A DNA stretch of 64,000 nucleotides from Scheffersomyces stipitis CBS 6054 (Eukaryota; Ascomycota; Pichiomycetes; Serinales; Debaryomycetaceae). Below, one piece after another: positions 9,901 through 19,923 of this stretch. The DNA lies in the NCBI RefSeq assembly GCF_000209165.1, contig NC_009043.1, forward strand, positions 1,550,001-1,614,000, in the 5' to 3' direction. Numbering within the stretch: the first letter of the stretch is position 1; every line of letters begins with the position of its first letter. The notes under the pieces are model-generated. The model had not been told where the DNA came from. It was given only the letters and a program-made list of their open reading frames with translations, and made no database searches. The position numbers were made by a program, and so were the translations under genes.

Positions 9901-11823
9901 AGACGGACTTGTTGTTCTAGCCGGTTGTGGCAGATGTAACACTCCTGATTCCGGACTGAGAAGAATAGGCTCCGATAATGTCTGGTCAGCAACATCTATG
10001 TCTTTGTCGCTAGATATGGAGTTATTAAATTCCTGTGGGACAGTCTGTTCTTTGATTTTGAAAACAGCCTGGCTCACAGTTTTGAGAACCGCTTCGTCTA
10101 CCTCCTTTTTGATCTTTTCAGAATACTGTAGGATGGATATGAGACGTGATAGAGTCTCCACCTTTTCACTTATTAATCGCTGTGTGTCTTCTATTATGGA
10201 GCGTATAGCCGGATCTGAAGTCTCAAGATAGTTAGCAGACATTACAGAATTCAATGCTTTCTCACTTGTAGGTGAGAACTGCAACTCCTCGCTCTCGTTA
10301 CTAGTAGGAGGGTTGATTAGCAATGCTTCATCACATAACTCCACCAATCTCTGTAGAATGCCAAAGGGAAACTTCTTGGTGTGTATCATGGGATTTCTAG
10401 CATGGAAATTTTTATTCAAAACTTGGTTGGCAAGTCTGGGAGAAGACTCTCCAGTAGAAACGCTCGGCAAGAGCATTCCCTTGTATTCTAATATCAAACT
10501 ATGCGAACTTTCTTCTGAAGATGAAGAAGCGCTGGACGAAGTCGAATGGTTGGATATGAGCGAAGTAGATGAAGAAAGAGCAGAAGATGTAGGTGACACT
10601 AATGGTTGCAACTGCTGTTGGGCCAAACTCTCAGAAATTCGTATTATCAATTCACGCTGATCGCTAATGGCATCATGACACTGCTGAAGATCTTCATCTG
10701 CCCGATGTTCAACTACGCATAAATCAGAATGCTTTTCTATGAACCAGGCGGGGATTTGTCTTTCACAGATTCTACAGAGAATGGTCTTGGGTTGGGGAAC
10801 ATTGTCCTCGTCTATAATGCCTAACTCTTTGAGATTTACAAGATACCCTTCAAAGATCTCTGAACCAAAACCTAGCAAGTTGATGAGATTTTCGGGTATC
10901 GTCAACTCTACGTCTAAATGTGCAAATGGCTTTATAGTCCACATAGAATGAGTGGGCATTCTGGTCTTGGCGTCGTGGATGAGAATCCCCTGAGCCTCTA
11001 GTTCTATTACGTCTCCGTTATTCGAGAGCTTCGAGCTTATAGTACTCGAAGTATCATCATCTACAATGCTGGCATCATCTGCATCTCCATGTTCTTCTTT
11101 GGGAACGTAATCTGTTGTAGGTATGAGGACATCCTTAACATCTTCCATCGAGTTGTGAGGTGTGAGATTTGATCCTCCGTCGTCGGCATGTTGGCTTACA
11201 GTGGTGTTGGTTGCAGTGAGGAACTTTACTTTGTAGCTACAGTCATCTACAATCATCTTGTCGATGGCGTTGTTGAACACCAGGAGGTCTTCCGGACTGT
11301 TTCCGATGATAATCTTGGAGATTGGGTTATCAACGATTTTCTTGATTGTAGTTCCTATTATGAACTCCCAGTTTTTACTCAAGTATCGCACTTTGCCGTC
11401 GAGATCGAGCTCCATAACTATGGTGGGGTTGTTTGAAGAAGCGAGCCGTAAGTCGATCTGTTCTTCGATGGTATTTACAAGGCTAGGGTAGTCACCAATG
11501 GGACTGGGAATCGTAAGGGCATCATCTTTTGGCACCTCTAGTAATTGAGATTGTGATAGCGTTCTGTGAGTAGTCGATAGCGACTCTGGCGATTTCAGAA
11601 GTGGCGATGGCTGTCGTTCATTTGAACGAAGTATGGAAGAGTTGTTGCTTCTGGTGATTTCGCACGGAGATACCGAACGTTCGATATCGCGGAGATTGTG
11701 CATCAGTAGCTGGAAGAGCGGCTGGTGAAAAAGCCCGTTCTCTTCGGAGGCGTCGCTATCCATATCTTCCAGCGACTGCGACGGCTGTACCGGGGTCGAT
11801 GTTCTGTTTATATGTTCAGCCAT
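6907..11823 (-). CDS. RIM15: Rim15-type PAS/AGC kinase with receiver domain
   Basis: 1638 aa. Order of parts: PAS domain (about 133-205), a small zinc-binding motif C350-x2-C353...H365-x3-C369, Ser-rich linkers, an AGC-type kinase (about 825-1270) and a C-terminal receiver-like domain (about 1510-1625). The kinase has the Gly loop SKGAFGSV, VAIKCLKK, HRDLKPDN and DFG, then a roughly 170-residue insertion before GTPDYLAPE; that split is typical of the Greatwall/Rim15 group. Known role: nutrient kinase acting below PKA, TORC1 and Pho85, phosphorylating endosulfines (Igo1/2) to inhibit PP2A-Cdc55 and trigger quiescence, stress and meiotic programmes. The receiver has the FDLIFTALRLPKVEA pattern with Ala at the usual phospho-Asp position, so it is probably not phosphorylated. 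Kinase-core conservation makes the call secure. Confidence 0.96.
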   Translation of the reverse strand: MAEHINRTSTPVQPSQSLEDMDSDASEENGLFHQPLFQLLMHNLRDIERSVSPCEITRSNNSSILRSNERQPSPLLKSPESLSTTHRTLSQSQLLEVPKDDALTIPSPIGDYPSLVNTIEEQIDLRLASSNNPTIVMELDLDGKVRYLSKNWEFIIGTTIKKIVDNPISKIIIGNSPEDLLVFNNAIDKMIVDDCSYKVKFLTATNTTVSQHADDGGSNLTPHNSMEDVKDVLIPTTDYVPKEEHGDADDASIVDDDTSSTISSKLSNNGDVIELEAQGILIHDAKTRMPTHSMWTIKPFAHLDVELTIPENLINLLGFGSEIFEGYLVNLKELGIIDEDNVPQPKTILCRICERQIPAWFIEKHSDLCVVEHRADEDLQQCHDAISDQRELIIRISESLAQQQLQPLVSPTSSALSSSTSLISNHSTSSSASSSSEESSHSLILEYKGMLLPSVSTGESSPRLANQVLNKNFHARNPMIHTKKFPFGILQRLVELCDEALLINPPTSNESEELQFSPTSEKALNSVMSANYLETSDPAIRSIIEDTQRLISEKVETLSRLISILQYSEKIKKEVDEAVLKTVSQAVFKIKEQTVPQEFNNSISSDKDIDVADQTLSEPILLSPESGVLHLPQPARTTSPSARLFQDAFVEGQFKSITPKDILLRDRPPPVLEHRSSTMTTSSINSSTSSLSIPNPTNGANTSRELLESINNLDLSKKSSENNSSFSSPRRHLSPAPYVEKQNLSSYQRNPNPRFDSTTPSSSPSVNAENTNDSITEKRSNSGGNSFSLQISTSTKGSISSGTKPPLSPLLVSTTPQSKSTGGGIRDYEIIKPISKGAFGSVFLAKRRLTGDYVAIKCLKKRDMIAKNQVLNVRSERAVMMKQSDSAYVAQLYSTFQSKDYLYLVMEYLVGGDCGTLIKTLGTVDVEWSRRYIAEIIVGVNDLHQRGIIHRDLKPDNILIDSEGHLKLTDFGLSRIGVVGRQHRSHRKSSSSETGIEFFRRSITQQLHKDQPHNQSPLANVSGLGLGGDSPLLEFHHKRTSSVTPFSLSPTVEHGKSSVGSLNSPTLTFLENFALNQTPTAAPHRGSSIFKPTGRSGSNSSGIESPILNPILPRTSSESSFAIVDDDFQVSPSLNNGTSITSYALFDPKNEKDTELKKFVGTPDYLAPETIEGLGQGESSDWWSLGCILFEFLYGYTPFHAESPDKVFKNILEGAIDWPTLSEEEDYKFCPPDAKDLIKRLLTLDPTVRLGVNGADEIKQHPFFSVINWDTLFEEKPAFVPVLDDPESTEYFDARGAHLSQFPHEDESDDDKASSVTGQLSIPSMPGSGTRERRGSKLADLTEFGSFQYRNLNVLEKQNKDVINRFKKEHLEHRNSFSSSSSDSIPTGRSRGFSFTGSGGSPFKRPVSPIAAAGGRSSSPSKYTEPTSASPHSMKHERLGSGISNYSSGDEIDTTRASVFPKQVLREFSSSSSDTEDNKSSALLRIRKRRESSRLPSNSVDNGDSLIAKKDVDVLYCEPISVVRHSVTKLLEKAGCIVVSITDGDELIRRATSQVKFDLIFTALRLPKVEAIDAIKLIKYTTGINSSTPVIAVTGFPDEANDSKVFSYVIEKPVELVHIQKCIQKFSNDEAIESDSEK

Positions 11824-13924
11824 TGGCGCTTACGACGGTGATGATTAATGTCAATGATTTCAATTAGATACAATAAGATGGTAATTGAAGTGGTGATATG
11901 GATGTAGATCGCGATAACTATAAAGATATCAACGAAGATGTTGTTGTTGCAGCGATTGACAAAGTAGTACAGATATTTGTATGCTTATTTGAGTTGTATG
12001 AGATCTTGGATCGAAATTTGAATATTCAATGAGCCGATTCGTGAGACTAAGGACACGATGGCTAGATTGTTTAACGCTTTAAGCACGCTGACCTGTAATA
12101 CAGGTGTAAGGAGTATGAGTGATAAGAATAAAAGTCAAACGAAACAATTCTGCAATCTGAGGAAAACTTCAATCTCGATATTGAAGAAAATCTGCTCTAT
12201 TTGAATAAATATTTATTATGACTAGATATTATTAGTGACACTCGAACGGGGTAGCGATAAGAGCGCATGGCCCAATAGTGAGATCTAGCACTGGACTGTA
12301 GTGGGGTAGCGAGAGCTGGTGGAATGGGCTGGCGGCTTCTGGCGGAAATTAGGGGAGACAATAGACAGGGCTGGCGCGGCCCTAGCGAGAAATAGAGAAG
12401 ATTGTTTGGGAAATCCTTCCACAGCTTTAAAGGGCTGGAAGCTCAAGTCCAACTTCTTGTCCAGTGGATTGTATCTAAGGGTATTTTCTTCTACCTTACA
12501 TTGCTGTGCTTGCCATTGCCTATTATTGCGACGACTGTGGCACCATCTTCTTGGAAATGTCCACTTTTCAGCATTTTGTACTGAAATCTTGGACGTCATC
12601 GTGGATTTGAGTTTTACCGGTAGAATATTTATCTCCCAGTGCGGTCTCTAATTCGTCGGTACAGCAGTAATTTATGCTCCTAGGCTTAGGTAACTATTTT
12701 CTACTCTTTTAACGGGCCACTGACTCATTGTACGATGCTCCAGAGAGTCTGACACTTCGCCTCCATCGTTGGCCCACTTGGGCACCTGACTCAGATGAGC
12801 CTTGACTACTTGCGTTGCATTGGAGACGTAACCTCCTGTGCATGAATCAATCCCTTGATTTCTCAACTGAAGTCTGGCTGTGATTCTCGTAAGATGTCAC
12901 AGTTTGAGGTTGGAAGTTTCCCCAGTTTACCGTGGTTCGTCGTTATGAGCCATATTGGTACGACGGTTCTTCACTATCCACGCAGCGGACTCTTATACTG
13001 TCCAATCTCTGCCATTTTCTTCTCCTGAGACTATCAGTGCAGCACATGCTTCTCTCACTGAATCTCTCGTAAATATACTTCAAATCACACTATTTCTGTA
13101 TAAAAACTGTTGAGATGACGATGACAAGATGGCAAGGTGATACTTGAAGTAGTTAACACTTCCTTGGAGGATTATCGTCTTATTCGTCAGTTATCTTATT
13201 GACTGGTCTTCCTTCTCTGATACTTTTTCTCCGACCCTGAACTAAACTCTGAACTGAACTTCATATTCTAAGATCACTATGCTTATTCTTCCATGCTCAA
13301 CATTGGTGTACTTACAATCGTTTCTACATCTCTCTTGGTTCCTAACTAGTTGAATTTTTATTCCTTATATATATACAATATTGGTGTAAAAAAAACAGGA
13401 TTATTATGGTGCTGGACTGGTTAATGTTAGTGAAACTTCAATGGTCCTAGTCTGTTGGAAAAAGGACTACCGAAGATTCATTCATACGCTTCAGTTGTCT
13501 TTCTCGAGCTGCTTGAAGAAGTATGCTTAATGGTATATGGTTCTGATTCCTGTTGAAAGAATTGAAAAAGAAAACTGGTTGAGTCGCTAGACACTCTCTT
13601 TTATGATTTTTATGTAGATGAGTCCAGGTTGGTGATTAACAGTAATAGTTTTTTGTGCTGCAGCAAATGCTACTGGCAAGAATAAAAAGAGTATAAGGTT
13701 GCCGCCCACAAGTCAATGTAGAGCGACTTTATCAAAAAATTCAAAGAGTTGGATCTTGAATTCGTTACATGATCATTAAATCGTTAAGGTCGTTAAAAGT
13801 TGGATTTTAATCGAATCCTGTAAGATCGGTAAGCTCCCAAGAAAGCAAATCCATACACAATGAAGTGCTGGCTCTGCTTAGGAACTATCGACTCACTCTA
13901 AAATGGTTGTCTTTTCAGAGTGTA
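11824..13924. other. Long RIM15 upstream region, no gene seen
   Basis: 2.1 kb between RIM15 and the 3' end of the bZIP gene. The sequence is AT-rich with T-rich and A-rich tracts and a TATATATATAC run near 13367. ORFs at 12285-12866 are short, overlap on both strands and match nothing. A large control region for RIM15 is plausible but no specific site can be named. Confidence 0.5.
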
Positions 13925-14527
13925 TCAGCTAGTGAACTGGAACACAGGCTTGGAGTCTAATATGCTTCTCTTCTTGATAGACTCCAATAAGTCTGTGTTC
14001 TTCTTTTCGTTTTGTTCTAATATCAAGTTCTTAAGACACTTGTTTTCCATCTCCAAGGTCTTCAACTTCTTCTCCAAGGCCAACAATCTGTCTTGCAATT
14101 CCTTGGACTTTTGTTCCATCTCCTGTTCCTTCAACTTCTTCTTGATTCTAAATCTGGCAGAAGCGGCGGTGTTTCTCTTTCTCTTGTCTTCCGAAGCAGC
14201 ACCCTGTGCAACAAGCTTTTCCTCTGGGAAAGCACCATTGCCTTCGGATGGCAAATTCAAGAACGACAAAGCGATATCATCCTCCGTCTTGACAACGACT
14301 GATGGTTGCTGTTGCTGTTGCTGTTGCTGTTCTTGAAATTGGACCTTCTGCTTGATTGGAACCACATTGTCGGCCGAAAGGACATCCAAATCAAAAAAGT
14401 CAGATTGGGAAAAAATGTCCAACTCGTTCTGGAGCTGCTGTGAATTGTATTCGCTCAAGTTAGGTGACACCACCGAGTCGAAGTCGAGGTTCAAGTTGTT
14501 TAAGTAGTCGGTAGGGTGTAAGTTCAT
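13925..14527 (-). CDS. bZIP transcription factor, Cys3/MetR/Zip1 type
   Basis: 200 aa, with a C-terminal bZIP: basic region about 114-135 containing NTAASARFR (119-127) and KKKLKEQ, then heptads through about 170. The NTAASARFR form is the signature of the Cys-3/MetR/Zip1 branch (sulfur-amino-acid and stress regulators; Met4/Met28 counterparts in yeasts), not of Gcn4, whose basic region reads differently. The N-terminal half is acidic and hydrophobic (DYLNNLNLDFDSVV, ELDIFSQSDFFDLDVL), as in activation domains, with a Q9 tract at 66-74. I find no ATG in about 230 nt upstream of the start, so there is no sign of Gcn4-style uORF control. A role in sulfur metabolism is inferred from the bZIP branch only. 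Confidence 0.8.
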   Translation of the reverse strand: MNLHPTDYLNNLNLDFDSVVSPNLSEYNSQQLQNELDIFSQSDFFDLDVLSADNVVPIKQKVQFQEQQQQQQQQPSVVVKTEDDIALSFLNLPSEGNGAFPEEKLVAQGAASEDKRKRNTAASARFRIKKKLKEQEMEQKSKELQDRLLALEKKLKTLEMENKCLKNLILEQNEKKNTDLLESIKKRSILDSKPVFQFTS

Positions 14528-16747
14528 TTTGTCTGCGATGTGAAGAGTGAAAAATTTCGCACTTTCAGCGAGTTTTATGGAATAGAATCTGAATATCAGC
14601 TAAGATATCAATGAACCGAATGTGATGGAAAACGATTCGTGGTTGGAGATCCAAGCGTTTCTAACAATTCTTCGTAGATATAGACTAGTATAGAATGACA
14701 AATAAACCAGGAAAAAGGAGTGGTAAGATTTTATTTAATATATACAACAGAAACTGAACTCTGTATATGGCTAGAAAAATTTTCTCCGATTAAGGAGTGA
14801 GTCAAAACTGAACTTGACTACATTGTCTGATCAGCGCTGACAAATATGGCTAATTCTGGCAGAAGCATGCCGGACGCCAGCCCAATTAGGTATCATCTTC
14901 CTGGTAACCGCGCGAAATGTTTCACAGTAATCCAGTGTGTTCCGACACTGGAATGAAAATACACCCGTGCCGCAGCGCTACAGGAGTATGTTGCTGTAGA
15001 AGTCAGCGAATAACCGCACAAGCGGGTGTAGTGAAAGTTGTTTGTGTGCAATGGAGCGTTTGATAGGACAGCTACCACCACAAAGTTCGTAGCTGCTTGG
15101 TCCACCATTTCGGGGCCAAGACGGCCACCTGTTTTCTGGTGTAGAAGTTTTGGAGATTGTGAAAAATGTTGAATTGCAGATTGGCATGAAAACTGCAATG
15201 TTACGCCACGGAAATTGCCTGTTTCGGCTGCAGACAATGAATCTGTCCGCCGACAGAAATGGGCCAGTAGTTAAGTCTTTGTCATCACTGATTTTGTGTT
15301 GACAAGGTTTGCGATTGAGCCACTGGCTGTGCACTTTCAGTTACCAGCTTATAGCATCCGACACGAGCGGATTTCTCCTTCTGTGCTTTCCGCTTCCGCA
15401 CCGCCATGAAATTGTTTTGGCCGATCCAGACACGACATCTCTTAAAGAAACTGCCTGCATGGCCATTGCTTTTTGACTCGGCCCATGTTGCAGAATTTTT
15501 ACACGGCTGCAAAATGACTTCACACTTGGCTGTGAAAATAATTGCTGGGAAAGCTCAGAGTATACAAACAAGGACGTGAGCAGACACTAACACAGTTGTG
15601 TCTGGTTCTCACCTTCGGCTCTGTTACTCAAACTACTCGAAGAATAAGGGTCATTATCAGCTTTCAAGAAACGTTTTCTCTACATACAGTCACTTTGGCC
15701 GGAATCAAAACGTGTATGCTTCTGGAATCCTAATCACCTCGAAATAAAAGGTTAGGGGTCTCTACACCCCTGAATTATATGGAACAAGCATCTAACAATG
15801 TGGTGATAAGAAAAAGGAGAACTGCAACCTAGGTTTATAAAGTTAAAAGAACAGTCCGTCATAGTTACCACAGAAGAGAAGGCGAACTACATTGTTAAAT
15901 ACACAACCGTTTGCATTCTTGTATTTAGATCAAGCTTCTATGAAGTGACGAGACATTTGCTGATTTCATTCACAAATAGTAGCTCAACAGTGGTTTCCCT
16001 GTGGAATTGTTAGGTAGAGTAGGAGTAGACACGAGGATAATACAACTTAAGTACTACAAAAGACATGTGAATTAGACGAAAGTAGAGAATCCAGGGGGCA
16101 AGACCGGGAAGAATGGGGATCATAATTTCGAACAGAGGTCTTTTGAGTGCAAAACTTAATCGTGCTGACTCACTGAAACAAGAAGAACGAGGATACCGAT
16201 AAAGTGTCTACACAACCAAATGAGACAAACACTATGGATTTCAAAAAGGTAGGTTTCGACCGAGATGGTATATAATTCGAAGTTACGTTTTAATGTGTAT
16301 GGTATTGTAGGTTACTAGTGATTGCATTGTTGCATACTACTTTATCTTCAATGTTTGTTATACGTGCAATGTGGTCTACGATCAGAGACTAGCCAATGCA
16401 CTTAATTGACATGAAAATGGCCACAGACTACTGCTTGACAATCTTGACAACTGGAAAGTGAAAGTCTTCCTGTGAGTATCAATAATTTTATTCCCTTGCT
16501 CTTTCCTATTGGTGAAGTTCATTTGAATGTAATTTAAATGACTCTACACATGGAGGATGCTCCCGTGTCAAAGGATTTGGGCTCTGCCAAATCTGTTGGA
16601 AACAAATATTGTTGCAGAAAAAGCGGATACATAAATCGGCAGCATGACGAGGCAGATGTTGATTGCAAGCTTCTCGAGTCCTCTACGATAAGAAATGAAA
16701 ATTTGCATTCATTTTGTAATGAAAAACATTTATATAGATTGAAAAAT
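14528..16747. other. Long upstream region of the bZIP gene, no supported gene
   Basis: 2.2 kb between the bZIP start and the 3' end of the Zn2Cys6 regulator. A/T-rich TATA-like sequence lies near 14740. ORFs at 14893-15571 overlap in several frames and on both strands and show no domain. An ATGGATTTCAAAAAG before GTAGGT at about 16233-16252 was tested as an intron start but has no plausible second exon. Confidence 0.45.
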
Positions 16748-19159
16748 TCAAAACATAACCAAACCAGGAAATTGATAGTATCTGACAGCAGCCCAATTAA
16801 CAAAATTTCCTTCCTTATTATCTCTACTCCAAATGTACAACAACATTCGTTCAAACTCTTCAATATAGTGGAACTTCAATCTTTTCTTTATAGATCTGAC
16901 CCTTGAAATGATAAAATCTCGATCAGTTTTTGTTATCGCTACAGAACCAGCTAGTATCAACGGAAACATTAAACTACTTTCCAAGTTTGACTTCTCTGGG
17001 ATCAATTTGACAGCTCTTAGGATAGTAGAAAGACACACTTTAACTCTTATGTCTTGACGGTTGTAACCATCTTTGATTTGATGCAATCTTAAAAAAGCAG
17101 CCCATTGTAAAGCCATGGCATATTGAGACATCTGGACATCTGAAACATCATTGAAGTTCATTGTGGTTGGTAATTCCCAGTCTTGTAGTTTCATCTCGAT
17201 ATCATCCGCCATTATTTGAAATTGTCTCTCTTGATCTTCGCCGTCATGCCTCGATTTACGTAACGAGGCCAAAGTTGAAATATTGCCCAAAATTTTGAAT
17301 ATTTCACCAGCAATACCAAATCTGAAGCCAAACTTGCTGTTCAAAATCTCTGTGACCTCTTCTTGATCATAAACATGAGATTCTATTTCTATCTTTTCAC
17401 TTATAGTCAGTTCGCTTGTTTGACAATTGTCATTTTGGGCTGATTGTTCAATATAAGGTGGATGACAAGTACTGAGGCTTGAAATAAGATCTATATAGCA
17501 AAAAAGTTGAACCAACATTGGTGCATAACCACTTCGAGCTGAAGCCATCTTTTTAATACCTCCTCTAAATTTTGTGATCTCAGATGCTTTTTCTAATAAA
17601 ACAGACCAACCTAAAGACGATCCATTCAATATTTCCATGATTCCACTCAACAAGATTGATAGTAAGATTTCATCAGAAAAGTAGTACTCTACTTGAGAAG
17701 TGCTCCCAAGCAATGTAGCATGAGAACTTGAACGATACAAGACAGCGTCTCTAAAGAATTTTATATCATTACCTGCCCTGTGAGCCGAAGCAATGGCCAA
17801 AATTGGATCTCTGACCCTCTTATCTTTCAATGAGATAGGGATAATAGTGCTCATGAATGCATTAGAGGTCTCGTCAGCAAATATGGTGAATGATACGTCA
17901 GTAACAAAATACTTTAACAAAAATCTCTCCTTTACAGAAATGTTGTTTTCCATTACAATGTTATTCAAAAGACTCAAGCATATACTATTACTGATTTGAT
18001 TCATGTTCTCAAACAATTGGTGATATTTGATGGATGTTGATTTGTGTAATTGAATTGGACCAGGGGTATCAGATCTAGAAATGGCCATACGTTTTCTAGT
18101 AATATTATCACTACTATTGTTGATACTCTCGTTATTAATATTGGCCTCGCTACTCTCAGGATTATTCAGATTGTTCGCGAGAATTAGACCAAAATTTCTT
18201 AAATCCTGATCTATAATGGAACTGGTAATATTATCGTCGCCATCGTCGTTATCTCTTCTAAACAAATCAGAAAATAGTGCATCATTACTGCTGCAAGTAC
18301 TGTTCATAGGTGAAGATTCCGCCCCTGTATTTGTTTTTTTATCCATGTTTAATAATGTAATGTCGTTGTTAAGAAAGGTATCAGTCGACATAAAAGCAGC
18401 TGGTGAAACTGGAATGTTATGAGTCTCCTTTACACATCTATCCCTAATAGGTTCTGAAGATTTCTGTTCCGTGGAACTTGTTTGCAGCAGAACTGTAGTC
18501 TCGGAACAATTTCCATCGTTGGGATTGTCAAAATGGGGCGAAGCTGAACTATCATCAACTGAGAGACTGCTTATTAGTGATGTCGAACTAGAAGCAGATT
18601 GTATTGACAAGCTGATCTCAGCCTTCCTTTGCAACAATGGGTCTAATCTTGAAGATTTAGCCTTTGGCTTCCTCTTACGCACAGTAGGCCCCGAACATTC
18701 CAAATTCAGTTTGGTACAATAGCCACAATTGGGCCAACTTTCATCACATTTTCTCTTTCTCTTTCTACATGCTTCACAGGCCGATTTCGAGTGGCGTATT
18801 CCAGTTCTCTTCTCAAGTTTGCCATTTCTGCGATCACTCAGAGGTATCAAAGAGTTGCTTCTAGGAGAATAAGACAGATCTCTATCTCCTCTTTGAGGTC
18901 TACCAATTTTTTTCAATGGCCTATCCAACACGCACTTAATGCTCATTCTGGCACACCTTTCACATGGCACACTTCCCGTACAAACTTGCTTTATTTCATG
19001 ACATCTATCGCAGGCTCTTTTCTTCGGCTTTGGAAGTTCCTGGAGTAGTTGTAGCTGTGAAAGATGTTCCAAATGTTGATCTTGATCTTGTTCGACTGAT
19101 ATTATGCTTGAGATACTTTGTAGATTTTCAGTCTCATTCTGTCTTGTTCCTTCAGACAT
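16748..19159 (-). CDS. Transcription factor with two Zn2Cys6 clusters
   Basis: 803 aa counted from the ATG at 19159; the frame extends further upstream but without an ATG. Two complete zinc binuclear clusters are present: C50-x2-C53-x6-C60-x5-C66-x2-C69-x6-C76 and C128-x2-C131-x6-C138-x6-C145-x2-C148-x6-C155. Both are followed by basic segments (KKIGRPQRGDR and RKRKPKAK). Nearly all fungal members carry one cluster, so this is unusual. A Ser/Asn-rich linker (about 180-360) leads to a helical C-terminal half resembling the Fungal_trans_2 regulatory domain (LKYFVTDVSFTIFADE, DPILAIASAHRAG, LGWSVLLEKASEITKFRGG). It sits at one end of the metabolic cluster, in the same direction as the adjacent FAD hydroxylase, and has a CCGaCGG palindrome in its own upstream region. 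It is probably the cluster regulator and possibly autoregulated (inference). Confidence 0.9.
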   Translation of the reverse strand: MSEGTRQNETENLQSISSIISVEQDQDQHLEHLSQLQLLQELPKPKKRACDRCHEIKQVCTGSVPCERCARMSIKCVLDRPLKKIGRPQRGDRDLSYSPRSNSLIPLSDRRNGKLEKRTGIRHSKSACEACRKRKRKCDESWPNCGYCTKLNLECSGPTVRKRKPKAKSSRLDPLLQRKAEISLSIQSASSSTSLISSLSVDDSSASPHFDNPNDGNCSETTVLLQTSSTEQKSSEPIRDRCVKETHNIPVSPAAFMSTDTFLNNDITLLNMDKKTNTGAESSPMNSTCSSNDALFSDLFRRDNDDGDDNITSSIIDQDLRNFGLILANNLNNPESSEANINNESINNSSDNITRKRMAISRSDTPGPIQLHKSTSIKYHQLFENMNQISNSICLSLLNNIVMENNISVKERFLLKYFVTDVSFTIFADETSNAFMSTIIPISLKDKRVRDPILAIASAHRAGNDIKFFRDAVLYRSSSHATLLGSTSQVEYYFSDEILLSILLSGIMEILNGSSLGWSVLLEKASEITKFRGGIKKMASARSGYAPMLVQLFCYIDLISSLSTCHPPYIEQSAQNDNCQTSELTISEKIEIESHVYDQEEVTEILNSKFGFRFGIAGEIFKILGNISTLASLRKSRHDGEDQERQFQIMADDIEMKLQDWELPTTMNFNDVSDVQMSQYAMALQWAAFLRLHQIKDGYNRQDIRVKVCLSTILRAVKLIPEKSNLESSLMFPLILAGSVAITKTDRDFIISRVRSIKKRLKFHYIEEFERMLLYIWSRDNKEGNFVNWAAVRYYQFPGLVMF

Positions 19160-19198
19160 GGGCACAAGTATTATAGTCTCGTGAAAACGAGATAGCAC

Positions 19199-19923
19199 AT
19201 TAACCTGTGCAGCTTGAATTCAATTATGAATCAAAAAAACCTCTATTAACAGTGAAGTATGGCGGGCTTCAAATATGGCAATTATTTACCGTGCTCTACT
19301 TGTTAATTTACTTCGTAACATCAAGTACTTCTTTTTAGATCGAATCTAATATCACATTGAATTGAAAGGGAACCTTTGTGTTCCTTATCTAAAATTGAAC
19401 CAAGCAAATAATTTTGCGTTTCTTATCAGCTCGTGATTACATAATGAACTATAAATGTTAACTTCCGACGGAAGTTTTCTGTGGTACAGGGCTTTGAATT
19501 TTATGTTTGAACAAAGTATATCCCAAAAACACATATCCGACCAGCCATCCACTGAATGAATCGCAACTCATTACTTGTTTTAAATTGGGGTCCTTTTATC
19601 TTGTTGCAAAAATACAATATATTAATATCACCCGGAAGTTTTTATCTAAGGATTTCCTCCACCCTCGGTATGGATTAGAGGAAGATTTATATACTCTCTA
19701 GTAGGTAGGTTGGAGTTTAGTCGTAATACATGCTATTTCGTAAGAAGTATCAATTTCAAATACTTAAGGATTGGTAGTGAGAAATTGTAGGCGACTAATA
19801 GTTCTAAATAATTAGTGGAATAGGAGAAGAGTTTGAAAGGATGTGCATTTTCAAGCAATTGCCCCGACTGGAGTTAAATTAATCTAGAATAAGTTAAGAA
19901 AGCTATAACAGTCTGCATTGAAG
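19199..19923. other. Upstream region of the double-Zn2Cys6 regulator
   Basis: Promoter of the regulator (minus) and 3' flank of the first FAD hydroxylase. It contains the palindrome at 19460-19476 described separately. No gene is seen. Confidence 0.6.
19460..19476. promoter_or_regulatory. 17-bp palindrome AACTTCCGACGGAAGTT (candidate Zn2Cys6 site)
   Basis: Perfect inverted repeat with an everted CCG-N-CGG core, about 300 bp upstream of the regulator's ATG. Zn2Cys6 factors typically bind paired CGG triplets, so it is a candidate autoregulatory site. Related sequences lie at 23737-23744 (TTCCGGAA) and 26559-26571 (CCGTCGGAAATTT) in other cluster promoters. Confidence 0.5.

Noticed and set aside
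13925..14527. Calling the bZIP gene GCN4
   Set aside because: The basic region has the NTAASARFR signature of the Cys3/MetR branch and the leader has no uORFs in the region checked.
2664..15328. Shared 14-mer TTGAGCCACTGGCT at about 2665 and 15316, possible dispersed repeat
   Set aside because: Similarity does not extend beyond the 14-mer; pairs of this length are expected by chance in 64 kb.
14893..15571. Several overlapping minus-strand frames upstream of the bZIP gene
   Set aside because: Three frames compete over the same DNA; none has conserved motifs or splice signals.
16233..16345. Possible mini-exon (MDFKK) followed by GTAGGT and a later branch-like site
   Set aside because: No in-frame second exon of any length follows a plausible acceptor.
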